Assembly: GCA_013396655.1 (NCBI GenBank)
Contig: WBMV01004764.1
Coordinates: 452,088-516,087, forward strand
Source of the DNA: Campylorhamphus procurvoides
Taxonomy: Eukaryota; Chordata; Aves; Passeriformes; Dendrocolaptidae
Length of the DNA: 64,000 nt
Direction: 5' to 3'
Positions 36,159 to 49,381 of this stretch are shown in pieces; within the stretch, counting starts at the first letter, position 1; every line of letters begins with the position of its first letter. The notes beneath the pieces are model-generated. The model ran no database searches, was not told where the DNA came from, and saw only the letters and a list, made by a program, of their open reading frames with translations. The position numbers were made by a program, and so were the translations under genes.

Positions 36159-39100
36159 TTTATGGGTAGTTACTATATTTCACTTGAAGGAGTGCTAGTT
36201 AACAGGTTACGAGGATTTTCACATAGCTATAACTATCAAGAGGAAATAGCAATAAAGAATTTAAGAAAATTCAGGAACAAGAAAATAACCATTACTTATT
36301 AAAAAAAAAAAAAAGTGGATGTTGGAGAGATGTTTCCCAACCAAATTATCAGCTGGCAGCCCAGCTTATCAGGAAATGGAGTTCACTTAGTCATGGGGAA
36401 TTTCCAGCATGCCAGAGTGTGTTTTAAATAAGATTTGAGATGAAAAATAGAGGTCATATATTTTACAGGAAAAAATCAAAAATATTTCAATGAGTAAAAA
36501 ATGTTAATACTGTTAAAAGATTATCACATAATACACACATGAATATACATGCTTGAGTATAAATAAAATACAAATAAATATTGAAATGCAACAAGAATAC
36601 TAACACTAAAAATTCAAGAAAAGTGATGAAAAAGAACTGAAATAAAACAAGGAGAGAATAATCTCAATGGGATCTCACAATTCAGTTTTGAATTTCTTTG
36701 ACGCTCTCCCATTGAAAAAGCCATTTGTTTTCAACATTCTGCTTTGTGAAATACATCTTGAACCCTTTGGAGCAGCATTTTCCAAAGGGAAAGTTCCAGT
36801 TTCAAAACATTATATCAGTTCTCTTCAACTATTCCTCCAAGAGCCAGTATCTTTGAGGAATACGACTATTTTCCCCAGCCAGGGTTTTCCTTTCCTCACA
36901 ATAAAGCAGTGAATTCTTCATGTTTGTTACACATTCCTGTAGTGTTTTACAAAAGAGCATCTACAAATTTTACTGCCCTGTTTCTTTCCGGACCACCCTA
37001 ACAAACAACTTCTGCTTTATTTTTAGAATCAGTCTGTCTTGCTGGCTTTTATTTTCCTGTGCTGCCCTAACGTGATTTACTGTAATGCAAATTTAACTAT
37101 TAGCTTGCTGCATTGCACACCTGATTATGGCACAAATAATGCTTACTGATTTCCCTCCAGGTCCCTCATCACTTAGGCTATTTGAGTACCCCAAGTGCTG
37201 ACAAACAGAAAGGATGTAAACACCGTAACTTTCTCACTTCAGAGTAAGGAGGAGAGGTAATCAGATTAGCTTCCCAGAGATGCTAGCAAGTAGTCACTGC
37301 ATTTAAAGCTGTGGTACTGTGCATGATGTCCCTGGGTGTAAGTGGATAACATTTATGGAGGTGAGTTATGGCCAAGAAAGGAGGTTTGTACTTCCAGTGG
37401 TATAAATGCCATTAAAGGTCACGTTAGGAGAACTGAAAACCTCTGCATTACAAAGTTATAAAGAACTCTGACGTTTCAAACTGATGGCAGTGAAAAATGA
37501 GACTGACTGGGGCTACTGCACTGTTGGTGTCTGAGGCAGCTGCTGCACCACAGTCGGTCAGGAAAAGGTTAAGGTTTTCTGGAAGTGGTGTCTCCACAGA
37601 TGGCAAATTCCTCTTTCTGTTCAAATGAGACTGTCAAAAACAAAACAACCTCTTTCCCAGAGAAAGAAAACTAATTTTCCACGAATTCAACCCTTCCTTC
37701 TTCCACCATTTCCTCAGCTCTTGGTTCACTGCCAGCTCACTGCATCCTCAGCCTCACTCCCTATGGTTCTCAGAAAAGACTGTGTTGTTTCCCAGCTCTG
37801 CTTTCCCTACTCTTGCCGTGGACATTATATTCCCCTTTCCCCTGATCTCATTCCTACTTTTTTTCTCTTGCCTTTGTAATTCCGTCCCCTGTTTGCAATA
37901 TCATGTGCTGTTTGAGCAAAAGAGGCTACTTCTCCCTCTAAAATCTGACTCATTCACACCTCTGAACTCAAGAAGTTAATTGCCTCAGGGGTTTATTCAT
38001 CGCGACAGCATCAACCTAAACCCATTTTTCTGATGATTCAGTTTCAAATCTGTGTGTTTCCAGCTTTTTTCCAGATCTTCTCTTGTTTTTCTGTGACAAT
38101 CAATACTGAGAAGATCTTTAAACTCAGCAGATGCCAAGAAATGCTTTTGGTAGGTTGTTTTTTTCCCTTCATCCTTCCTCCAAGGTTTGAAAGCTTATAT
38201 TCTCCTCTTTTTTTATTATTATGTAAGGAGAATTAACTGTACATCACAATGAGTAGAAGCACAACCATCAGAGTTAAATGTCTTAATTAACTACTGTATC
38301 CTTTTGTGAATGCCTGAAAACTCATTTGCCATTTCTATGAACCTGAAACTTTCTCAGTAGCAGACTCATTTCTCCAGGAGGTGTTCTAATTCTGGTAATA
38401 GTCTATGGCTCTGGGGCATCAATAACTTACACGTTACTACACTTGCAGTCAGTTTCGTACTTTCACACAGTTATATAAAGAGGGGATTTTATATTCTAAG
38501 GATTTATATAAAAATCTTCCCAATAATATAGTCTTTATTATGTAAACAGGCCACCAGGAAAACAAAATTTAGATTATCATAATTTATTGTGGAAAAACAC
38601 ATTCATATGAGAGGGAAAAATTTTTTTAGGAATTTCCATGGAATTTCTGAATCTCAGATTTTTCTGTAGGTCTTGGCTGCATGTGCAAACAGATATTCCT
38701 TTAGCTTGTATCTACATACATGAATCAGATGGCAAAACTGGAGCTGCATTCTGGTGTGGCAAGGACTGCTAGAGGCATGGCTGGCTATACTGTTTTCATC
38801 ATTTTCAAGTAATACAACCTCATATCATGCCTTTGCTTTAAACATATACAAAAACTGCAGCAGAGATGCAAAATCCTGTGAAGAAAATCCCGTCTCTGAA
38901 CAGCCAAAATATTTGTGCAGCTGTGTCCCTCCAGCTCTTGCAAGGGAGACATAGCAGACAGCCTCCTGTGCAGCCTTCCAAGCCACTTAATTTCAGTGCT
39001 GTGCTAGCCCACTGGACATGCCATTTTCCAGCATTTGTTCTACCTGTAATTCCCATTCACAACACTCACAGGAGCTCCTTTTCTGGTCGCTTTCTATAGG

Positions 39101-42100
39101 CACCTCTACTATATGAACTATGCAATGGGTACACAAGCCCTTACTGTTTCAGCTCTACATTGTACTTGTTCAGCTGATGAGTAAGTTGAGAGAGGGCATT
39201 CAGAGAGCCTATGTGTGCTTCAGAGCTCAGCTAACGGGGTGGGGGGACCTCTCCAAAAAGTTGTACTTACAGTACTGGGGGCCAGGATCAGTTTTGATTT
39301 TAGACCATCTAAGGCACTTGAACAGAAAGCCCCTCTTCTGCAAGAAGATCTTGAAGAAGACATCTACATTCAGAAAAAGATAGATACTTTCTAAAGGAAA
39401 ATTGTGAAATCTTTCTGTGATCAAATATTATTATGTATATTCTAAGTTTATGACAAAAAATAATTATTACTTCACCATCTATTCTTACTGTTCAAATGTT
39501 TTGAACTCCACTTTCACTCCCTTCCTAATTCTAACCCTCCCTAATCAGTGTTCCAAAATCAGTGATCTCTGCCAGCACCTGACTGCCCAAAGTGCCCTGT
39601 GTACCACGCCTTAGCTGGCTGGTTCACTGATGACTGTGCCAACTACTCCCAATGAGAGAGGGCTTCGAGGGCAAAAGGAATGGAAATTCACAGTCTCTCA
39701 TTTTGTTAATCTTCATTCCAATTATGCAAACAGGATCCTCTATTTTTTCTTTTACACCTGTTTTCACGGTATTAGGCATGAATTTTGATGTCTCCTTTGA
39801 GTAAGCTGGTGCTGGCTGTCTAAGTTCTTTTATTATAAATACTCTCTAGAGCTGTTAATCTGTGGGCTTTCCCAGCTCGATCAAGGGTGAAATCCAGCTC
39901 ACTCAGTCTCAGCTAAGGAGCAATCTGTTTCCCTAGCACTCAAAGGAAGCCAAGCCAGTCAGTTTTAACATTGACAATCCATATAAAATATGTCTCTAGT
40001 TAACTCCAAGAGATTTCTTCATTGCTTAATCAAACTATCCCATGACAAATTGGCACTTTTAAACAAAATGCAGTCTCATAATTCTCACATTTCTGTAGAT
40101 AAATGTTAAATGAGAACAATGTGGCAAAATTCCAGATATCTTGCTGAAAAACAGCAAGGTTAATTAATCCTTAGTGTATTTTCAATCACGAACAAATAAA
40201 ATGTTTCAGGAACTTCAGGGTTTAGGTTTCAGCAGAGGCTGCTATGCATACAGCAAGATTACAATGCTCTTCATCATTGTCTGGTTCCCCTGAGATTTTT
40301 CTGTGTAAATCACAAAATTTAGGATTTGAGTTTTATTTACATAACAGGGGTTAGGGTGAATGGCTGAGCCAAGCTTATTAGGATTTGGGACATCCTTCTA
40401 GTTTTGGATTCTTATTTCTCCCATTTCCCATCTCTCCAGCAGCTGATTTCTTTTACCTTCAGAGATCACTGCTGTCAGTTCCACACAAGATTGGCCATGA
40501 CCCCAATCTGTCATCTTACCACTGCAGACCCAAGGGTGTACTCCATGGTAGGAATTTGCCTGTTGAACATTGCATCCTCAGAGAGCTGTGACATGAAAAT
40601 CCTTACTCTTCTGCCATGCTTTCCTATTCTAGACACCATATTTTCCCAAACGTCTGACTGATTCATTTACAGAAAAAACAATGAGGCATTTTGCTCCTTA
40701 TTTAATGAGAGATCGTCATTTCAAGGAGGCACTCAGGTTGATAGTTCTTATCCTACATCAATCAGAGGAGCTTTTTTCCATTACTTTGGTGGGAATCAAT
40801 CAGCCCCCAAACTTCCTGAATTATGCTTACAGGTGAGTTAATATTTACTGCTGGCTGTTCAGGAGTGTAGCTTATGAAAAATCAGACCTCCAGCTGCTGT
40901 ATCAGGGACCTCAACCCTGAGTACACGATCCAGTGCCTAGTGCAGCGAGCGTGACCAGCACAATGACTTACAGAACAAGGCAGCACACCCAGTATCAATG
41001 TTTAAAGAGCTGAAACCTGATCTGATACCTTTGCAGAGGGGCTATTAATGTGTATTATGAGAAGGATGTAAATTTGAGCTATGAAATAGAACTATGAGAT
41101 AAGCCACAGGCAAAACTGTGATCTGAATTTTATATTTATCTGCTATGGGAAACTAGAACCTTGGATACAAGAGCACCTAAATCCAGAGATTAGGACTTTG
41201 GACTTGAATTTAATCTTTTCATCTTTGTAGGTTTTTCAAAACTATGTTCAGATTTTATCTAACACAAATTCAGGCCCAGACGCAAAATGTCAATTCATAT
41301 CCAACTCTCCTAAAAATGAGTTATCCAATTCATGCCACTTAAGTCCAAATCCTCGGAAGTTCAACCTCAGTTAAACTGATTCTGAAGTTGGTGAAGTTCT
41401 TCTATGGTGAAGTTCTAGTCCAGATATCAGAAAAACCTAGAGGGATTAAGATGCCTGGAGTAACAGGAAAACACAAGGATAGAAATCAGAGTGAAAATAG
41501 TGAGAGGATCAACTGATTGCCAAGAGAGGAAAGACACACTGAGAGGGGAAAGAAGGAGACACTATTGCATAGCTCTGTTCACACTTCTGCCAGTTCTATA
41601 GTGAAAGCTATGGAGATAGGTCAGCATGCAGTATTATAATATTATAAATCTTGGGTTTCAGGTAGAGTTGCTGGAATGTAAACTCTCCCATCCTAGCCAG
41701 TGATGCAGCTCTGGGACTGGAACTGACTTGTACCTCTCTTGGAAATGATGGCACCTGACTGCTTCCACCCTGTGAGCACATATTTAGTATTTTAGGTAAT
41801 TGATACACTGACATGTGGTGTAGACATGACATGAGTTTGGGGTAACAGGCCCAAGCAGAAGTAACTTAGTACCAGTGACATCTCTTCAGTGGTTAAAGAC
41901 CCTTCTATCAAAATTAAACTCTTGGTTTAAATGTTGCTTCTTCTAAACTGAAATTCTTTCTAAAATTCTTTCTCCAGCCCTAAGAAGGTAATTTCTATAA
42001 ATGGAGTCACATGCGGAATTTTACTGTCTCAGTTTTGCTATTCTTGATAAAGGAAGAAACCACAAATCCTTGCTTGCTCTGTACTCAGAAAGATGAAGGA

Positions 42101-42945
42101 AAAACAAGTGGCAACACTAAGTGACCACTTGCTGTGCAAACACAGCCTGAGATGTATGTAAAAGCTGGTAAGAAATAAACCTGAAACAACCCTTTTTGAT
42201 TCTCAGCAAGACCAAAGGTATAAACCCCCTCACACAGTGTCTCCTTGGTCAGCAAGATCCACATGGGCTGTTGAACTCAGCAGAAACTGCTCTGTGTTAG
42301 TGGTTGCTCTCTCTCATGTACTCACCATTAAAAGTAACTCCCCCAGGTGCACAGAACCAAAAAAGTCGTTATTCAAACAAGAAAGGTACACTCAAAGAGA
42401 CATACAAAAAGCACCTTGCCACTGCCTTTATAAGAGCAGTGACATTGCAGAAATCCAGCAAAATTGTTGTGCAAAACTCAACATGCTTTTGTGAGTTTTG
42501 TCCTTTTCCATTATCCACAATTTTGTCTACCTACTTATCATGTGCACATGTGAAAAGTGTGCATCCAGCCCCAGGTGCTGTACTGTTTTGCACACAACTC
42601 TGTGCAAAGCTTTGGCACTCATGAACCAAGTACAGACTCCATGAAACCCACACAGAGTGGTGATGATTGTGCTGCAGAAACACTCAGGGGTAAGAACAGG
42701 GCCATGCGTAGAAAGGACGTCCAGACTATGTGCCAGACAAGCCTGATAGGATAAAGACATTTGCAATTGCAGAATAGTTCTAAAATTCAGCTAAGACTTG
42801 CATGGAGCAGAAAACTGGACTGAACGGAGTCTCTCACAAAACTGAGAAGAAATGTGGTGTTTAAAAACTTCATGAAAAGGAAAAAGCAGAAGCAGTAGCT
42901 ACAGGAGCAATTGACATGAAAGGTGGAGGTTTTTTTACGGTAGAA
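36159..42945. other. Non-coding stretch, no gene seen
   Basis: AT-rich sequence opening with a 14-base A run (36,301-36,314). A 14-bp perfect palindrome TTATAATATTATAA lies at 41,634-41,647. An exon-like arrangement near 38,070-38,152 (TTTTTTCCAG acceptor, TTTTG|GTAGG donor) has no recognisable peptide. The segment around 41,170-41,240 (GAGCACCTAAATCCAG) has the flavour of old L3-type repeat debris but is too decayed to call. Confidence 0.5.
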
Positions 42946-43160
42946 GAGTCACAGGATCACAGAATATCCTGAGTTGGAAGTGACCCACAAGAGTCCAACC
43001 CTTAGTCATGCACAGGACCATGCCCAAGAGTCACACCATCTGCCTGAGAGTATCATCCAAATGCTTCTTGAACTCTGTCAGGCTTGGTGCTGTGACCACT
43101 TCCCTGGGGAGCCTCTTCCAGTGCCCAACCCCTCTCTGGGTGAAAAACTCGCATGTATTA
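42946..43160 (-). mobile_element. CR1 LINE fragment, 3' end, reverse
   Basis: Reverse-oriented CR1 terminus. The element's 3' end is at the left, with TCACAGGATCACAGAATATCC (core GATCACAGAATATCC, about 42,955) followed by GAGTTGGAAGTGACCCACA. Further right are CTTGAACTCTGTCAGGCTTGG, GTGACCACTTCCCTGGGGAG and CCCCTCTCTGGGTGAA. The 5' truncation is near 43,160. It belongs to the same broad CR1 group as the copy at 2.7 kb, whose 3' end reads CCAACTCAGGATATTCTATG. Confidence 0.92.
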
Positions 43161-46100
43161 TGGGGCAAAAAATTGCAGAGCAAAACGAAATGAAAGTGGT
43201 AGGCAGAAGAGAGTAGAGGTGAGAGGGGTTCAGCCAGAGATCAGCCTCCAGTAGGAGTTTATTCCCTGCTTCTCATCCCACACACCCCGATTACCAGCCA
43301 TACGGTACCTACAGCTTGTACGGCACCACCATATTCCTTAGACAGCTGTTTGACTGACCATATTCCTCTTTAACCATTCTTGGATGTGTTTTTAGGACCT
43401 TTTGGGTGATCAGATCTACTTATATGACATCATTAGTAGGCCAAGGAGCTATAATGACAAGCCTTTTCTGGGCTCTTGCACCCATGAGTGTGAGCACACA
43501 CAGACTTTGGGCATGACCTGTGTTCAAAATACACAAATTTCTTTTAAAATATTTAAACTGATGGCATAGTCCAGCAAATGAAATCTGGTCTCCGGAGCAC
43601 TGCACCGCTATCTACAGTGCAATTTCAACTCCATGCCTCAGACACAGCGATTTGTTGATAACTGCTCACAAAGTGAACTGCCCAGTGACTTGACATGACC
43701 CACACAGCAAACGCTGGAAAGTATCTTCCAAATTAAAACATTAACAATTCTTTGACAGATGCAGAGACAATTAAATTAAGGTGAACCTTTCTTTTTTTTC
43801 TTTTCCTTTTGTGTGACATTCAGCATTTGGCTCAGCCCCAATATTATGCTAAATGTACTCTGTGCTCACACAAGAGTTTGAGGATGTTGAGCATCTCAGA
43901 GGACTGGGGACACAAGTCCAAGGCTAAACTTTTCTTGGGAAAACATTTCAGGTTACCTTTAAAATCATAGGCCAAATGGCGACAATAAAATAGGTAATAA
44001 ATTACTATCATAACCAGAGCCCCATATCTCCTGGCAAGCAAACATCTGAACAAGATGAAACTACCGGCAGTACAATAAAACACAAAGGGTGTGGAGTTTG
44101 TGTAACATAAAGACAGAATTTCTGCTTCAGAAACCTACTTATAGAAAGAGGAATGAATTTCTGGGAAGTAAGCAAGTTCACTTAAACAAAAAAAAAACTT
44201 CAAGTGAATCATAAAAAGGGGAGGGTGAATGCAGAGATGACTTTGTTTTGAACACTGTACAATTGTTCAATAACAATGTCTGCTATTCAAATTAATTTTT
44301 GGTTTGAACATTATAGTTTCTTTTGCTACTCTTGACAAAATTATATTCTTATCCTGTAGGCACTTCTGTCATTACTCTTTTTCTTAGGCTCTGGCCTTAA
44401 GGCTTCACAGGGACACGAGAGTTCATCCCCACAGATTAGCTTCCAGGGGTTCCTTATAGCTTATCGTAAGGTGTGGAGTGATACTTTCAGATATGGGCAC
44501 CAAGATTTTTCTACAAAAACAGGACAAGTTAGCTCAAAGCTGGAGAAACTGGTTGTGTCACTACTGTAGAAAATAAAATAAATCTCATTCTTCATTATTT
44601 CTTTTCAAGTTGCAACATAAATTTCAACCATAAAGAACCTTCTTCTGATTTTTAACTTAAAAATGCATATCTTTAGAGCAGCAGGGGGTTAGCTGGCAAG
44701 TCAGTCCCAATTCCTCTTTTAAAAGACTCTTTGTGATCCTCTTCAGCAAGGCATATCAGGCGTTCACCAACAGAAGAATAATTTCAATTTTTATCAAATG
44801 CTGTAGCCATATTTTACCCACAATGTCCTTATTCTCCTGAGAGCTGAACCAGCTGACATTTATGGATTTAACTGTTATATTATGCATGATATATCTTAAT
44901 TCACATTTGTACTCTGCACATAGTGGTGAGGATTGCCAGAAGAAAAAACAATTTTTAACAGTTAAATCTCCCATGGCTTTTAGTGGACTGAGCTCTCTAT
45001 GGGTTCCTACCTCATTTCCCTGCCTTTGAAAATCCAAACCATTATTAATATTTAACAGTTTTTATAGCAACCCTTACACCAGGTTCTTAACGTTCTTTAA
45101 ATAGATTAATGAATCAAACCTTCTAATACCAAAAAAACCCCACAATTTGTATTTGCATACAACAGATCCCAAAGACCTCAAAAAGATAAAAACAAACCCC
45201 AACATCCACTGGAGCCAGAGGAAAGACATGGGCTGACACCAGGGACATCAAGATCATGGTTTTGGCCATCTGCTGCAGTGAAAGCTGGAAAAAAAAGAAA
45301 GTTCCTTATTTACCCATAGGCTTGTTCTTCTCTTGTGAACATCAAACTCACCTGGAGCATGAAATGTTTCTGGAGATTATGGCATTGTTTGGCCTGGTTA
45401 ATAATGCTTTTTATAAAGCTTTTTATTTTGTTTTTCAAACAGTCCTAGCACCAAAATAACCTGCCAGCTTTTATTTTTAAAGAAGTATGACTAGTCAGAT
45501 TCTTAGGAATAACTACTAAAGCAGGAGGGCATGTAGTAGCCAAAGATCCTCTGCACTTATAAACAAGTACTTCTATAAAACATTGCTACAAGCAGAGAAA
45601 TGTGGCAGATAAGGCACTGCTGGATGACAGTTACATTTTCCTCAAAGTAGGAAAAACAATGTCATAGTTCCCAGAGACCCCATCTCTGTAGGCTTGAAAT
45701 AGAGCAAAAAATTAAAAAGAATGAAAAGAAAACAAGCACTGTTTTCCATTTCTCAAGAACTGCCAGTAATAAAAAGACAATGAATAAGCCTTTCTTGCAC
45801 TGTATGTAATAATTTTGCATCTTTGTGAATGTTCTGTATGCAAAGTATACACAGAGATGTCAAGAAAAATAATGCCATTAGTGCAACTACAGAGTTGAGA
45901 AAACAAGCATTTCAAAGGCAGGAAAACACAGTCTTAAAATGAAATGCTATCCTTGAACTTTACCCTCCTATATTTACTCTAAAATATAGGATTTGTTATA
46001 GAAATAAACTGCAGAAGTATTAGTAATACCAACAGCATAAACCCATTTTTTTTTTGTACAACTCAGCATAATATCCTCTACTGAAAGTAATGTTTGGCCC

Positions 46101-46799
46101 TTTCACATCAATTGGCTGGAGAACTTCAGCTCATATAGTTTTCTGCAAGCTTGTCATATTTGAATTGCAAAGGTGTTTTAAGCTAACTTTGGTTAAATTC
46201 TCTTATTGCTCAGTTATCCTTGCACAAAGAAAGTGGGGTTTTATCTGGGGAAAAGTTATTTAATGTGTTTGGAATGAAAAATGCAGTACATACATTCTCC
46301 TTTCTGCAAAGGGACAAACTACGAAACTCAATTCAATTTAGTAAAATTGTACACAACTGGGACAAGGATTTAGAAAGCTAAACTAGGGATCTATTAATAT
46401 TCAATATGACCACAATATCTTTTTTTAACCCACTCAAATGCTAATGCTCTCATAAATTAGACAATGCACACTCTGCGTACATACAATTTTTTTCTGGTTT
46501 ATGTGAAATAAAAATAGTAATGACTTCATTACCTGTCTGTATTGAGATAAATCAGGGACAGTTCATTAAATGCTTTACAAATTCACCATTGAACAACGTG
46601 TTTCTGTAGGTTAACATAAATGAAAGATAATATTAATTCCTGTGTTTAGGGATTAGAAACAAGAATTTCTGCAGCATGGTGGAGGTTATCATCTGGAAAT
46701 ACAGAAGAGAAAACTGAATATAACAAGACCACAGGATTAGAACCAATTGTAATGGTGAACTAAGTAATGTGGCCCTGGGATATTTCAACAAAATGTTTC
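43161..46799. other. Non-coding stretch, no gene seen
   Basis: No exon recognisable. It contains a pyrimidine tract (about 43,787-43,812, CTTTCTTTTTTTTCTTTTCC) and probable old repeat debris at 44.95-45.05 kb. Frames are short and overlapping. Confidence 0.55.
44950..45045. repeat. Possible ancient amniote repeat remnant
   Basis: Contains CTCCCATGGCTTTTAGTGGA (about 44,967) followed by TGGGTTCCTACCTCATTTCC and CTTTGAAAATCC. This order resembles the 'cccattgacttcaatgg ... gtgcctaac ... tttgaaaatc' layout of old reptile and bird repeats of the L3 kind. Highly decayed, so this is a tentative reading. Confidence 0.35.
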
Positions 46800-47320
46800 C
46801 ATTAGAAATGGAACAATATTCATAGCAATGTGCAATGCATCACTTCATCTAGTTCTGAAATATTTTGTATACACTTCTGGTCACCCATTGCTCAGAAGGG
46901 ATGAATTCAGGATGCAAAAGCAGTGCACATGACTGGCATGAACCAAAGAACAGATAGGCTACCATACATATGAACACAATAGGCTCATTTGTTTAACCTA
47001 GGGAAATGAAGATCATTAGTAAAATAGGGATACAGCATTAACACCAGAAAGCTAAAATAACTTTTTCAGCTACTGGATAATGCTGACGCTGGATGGAAAT
47101 TTGAATTATGACATTTTCACCATAACTTAGAGTTTTAAGCAGCAAAGAAATAGGGTTCTGAAACGGAAAATAAGAAAAGTGGAAATAGAAAACTAACTGG
47201 GTTTACAGAGAGACACAATTAACTTGTGAAAGGGATTGTATGATGCAATTGTCTGCAACAGGAGAAACACAGATGATCTAAAATGTCTTTTTAAATTGTA
47301 TTATCCTACCTAATAGGTGT
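46800..47320 (+). mobile_element. Ancient CR1/L3-type LINE remnant, forward
   Basis: A strongly decayed LINE 3' region, older than the other CR1s here. Recognisable blocks in order are CTTCTGGTCACCCATTGCTC (about 46,875), GAAGGGATGAATTCAGGAT (about 46,896), GGCTCATTTGTTTAACCTAG (about 46,982) and GTGAAAGGGATTGTATGATG (about 47,226) followed by CAATTGTCTGCAACAGGAG. This matches the 3' layout of ancient amniote CR1/L3 elements ('tggtcaccc...ggatgaattca...cttgtttagcct...gaaagggattgtatgatg'). Boundaries are approximate. No coding capacity. Confidence 0.6.
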
Positions 47321-48249
47321 TAATCTGATAGGTAGGTTATAACCCACAGGTTTTTTGAGGTTCAGCCATCCATAGAAGACTGGGCATCACCAGTGTTTCA
47401 AGAATTGCAACAGCTGACAGGTACTACCATCTCAAACTCAATTTAAATCAAGAGCTGTTAGGCAATGCCTCCTCGTGTTTACTTTTCCCCTGAAATCATT
47501 CTGGCTTGCTGTGGCTACAAATGTGCAGCCAGTGGTAGTCACTGCTGGAAGCACCTGCAAGTACACAGGTTACCAAAATCCATGCTGTGTGCGGTCTCAT
47601 CCTTTCCCAGGCCCCTCTGCCAAGCACTGCCCAGTGCCACATCCCTGCTGCAAACTGCCACACACTGAACACAAGCACTCGGAGAGCTGGAAACCCTGCA
47701 TCAAATGCACAGTAAACCCAGGGGACTGCTGGAGGGACTAACAAAGTTGAAGCAGCCAGGATTTGGAAATCTGGCTCTCAGCAAGAGGACAGTTTGTTAA
47801 CATGAGCTGTAAGATCTGGAGTGTTCCAAGCCCGGCTCTTTGACTTCAGCCTGTTTTCATCAACAATCATCTTTCTGGATGGATGGGGTGGTCGCACCCA
47901 GGGGTCTCTTTCCAGTCTATCTGCAACCTTTTCACCACACATGATGTGGAAAACTGCAGCTATAACGTACTGAAATGAAGTTTTGCCCACCTACAGCCGT
48001 CGCCTGCCATTCTTCCTGCAATCTCATTAAGCTGTGTTTTGCTTTGCTGACACCAACGATGCCAAAAAGATCAGCTGGCAAAGGAGACTGTGTTAGTAAT
48101 GTGGGGCTGGCACTCCGCCTCCTGCAGTTGAGATCACTTCTGAGCACTCTGTCTCTACTGGTCTACTCAGACGGATGGCCTAAGACTCTGTTCAGCTTCC
48201 AGGTGATGTAGTGTGCTTGCAGTTGGGCTGTTGCACTGGCCTTCCTCCA

Positions 48250-48276
48250 TAGCAATGATAATATCTATTATTGCTA
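48250..48276. repeat. Inverted repeat (short hairpin)
   Basis: Left arm TAGCAATGATAATA and right arm TATTATTGCTA are separated by TC. The arms pair over eleven bases if the extra bases on the left side bulge out. No transcript evidence; small AT-rich stems arise easily by chance. Confidence 0.6.
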
Positions 48277-48904
48277 TTTTTCTTTCCTTATATCTTCTCT
48301 TCTCTAACCTGAGTTTTTTAAATACTCTGTGATCCTGTGCCCCTGTTCTGCTCCTAAGGCTCCAAGCAGCCCTATATTCCATTCCCTCCAATGCAATGAA
48401 ACAACTCAGCTCTGCTGGAGGATTTTACTTCAATTGTTTCTAATTTGGGTTAGACTGTTTCTGTTTTGGGCATTTCCTCATGAAACACTCATCACTCTCA
48501 TTCAAGCAGGTCTTTTCATTTCAGGCGCCAGAGTCATGAAGTGCAAAGTCTGTCTCCTTTGCACAGCCTATAAACAACCTTAACTGTAGCATCTAGGATA
48601 GGATTCATTTCACTTCACCGTAGCCATCTATAAGTAAGCCTCATTTAGAGGCTTAATCATTTAGATTCCTTCTATAATGACCAGAAAGGGGAAATTTCTT
48701 TCAGAAGAAAAAGCTTCTCCCATGCTGACAACATGGGGAGGTGTCACCGTCTGGAGAGGTCTCCGCCCACTGAATGCAGAGCATGTGTAGGACACCTACT
48801 TCCACTCTGAAAACTACAAGTAGATGAGACTGATGATTGACAGTTTATGTCATGACAGTATTTTGTAAACAGAAGCTAATTATTTCTGGTTCTTAAAAGC
48901 TAAG

Positions 48905-49085
48905 TAAGACTTTTTAACCCATTTCAGAGAAGGTAAATAGAAGTGCACAGAAAATATGTGACCTGTCAAAAGACAGACAGGTCTTTTGACCTGTCAAAGA
49001 CAGGTCACTGTCAAAGTCACAAGATGAAGTCAGGAGATCCTCCATCACAATCCTGTGCTAAGACTATTAAACCATGTCTCTTTTG
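48905..49085. repeat. MIR-like ancient SINE remnant
   Basis: Reads in the order typical of a MIR/tRNA-SINE core and tail in reverse: TTTTTAACCCATTTCAGAGA, GAAGTGCACAGAAAATATGTGACC, then GTCACAAGATGAAGTCAGGAG (each trimmed where long), then CCTGTGCTAAGACTATTAAACCA. This compares with the common 'cccattttacagatg...gcacagagaggttaagtgac...gtcacacagcaagtcagtgg...cctgtgctctaaccacta' layout. The middle is interrupted by the inverted-repeat cluster at 48,960-49,006. Confidence 0.5.
48960..49006. repeat. Alternating inverted-repeat cluster (GACCTGTC/GACAGGTC)
   Basis: GACCTGTC (48,960-48,967), GACAGGTC (48,976-48,983), GACCTGTC (48,988-48,995), GACAGGTC (48,999-49,006). Each arm is the exact reverse complement of the next, giving two short stems (loops of 8 and 3 bases) in tandem, or one longer alternative pairing across the middle (GTCAAAAGAC/GTCTTTTGAC). 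Looks like a local copy-and-flip expansion within the MIR-like element. Confidence 0.95.
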
Positions 49086-49363
49086 ACAAACATCCTTCTA
49101 CCTGTTGCCCACAGACATCTCAACAGCAGTTTTACACGGGTTATTAATTGCTTGTAGTGCCTTGTCTTGAACAGTCAAAAAAAATAAAAAATGGTCACAC
49201 ACAAAGGATTCTCTGAAACTGGATGGCCAGTCGATGCCTGCTAACCCTTTCAAGATAGCTTGAAGAAAGCAGTAAAGTGCTACATCTATAGCAGTTCAAT
49301 GTGCTCCTTCACTGCTCTAGATTCAGTAAAATTCCAGCGGAGACAGTTGTACCAGAAAAGTAC

Positions 49364-49381
49364 TTGTTTGTTTGTTTGTTT
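49364..49381. repeat. (TTTG)n microsatellite
   Basis: About four and a half units of TTTG, uninterrupted. Reverse complement is (CAAA)n. Confidence 0.9.

Noticed and set aside
38065..38152. Exon-like segment between a TTTTTTCCAG acceptor and a TTTTG|GTAGG donor
   Set aside because: Pyrimidine-rich sequence makes acceptor-like words common, and no recognisable peptide is encoded.
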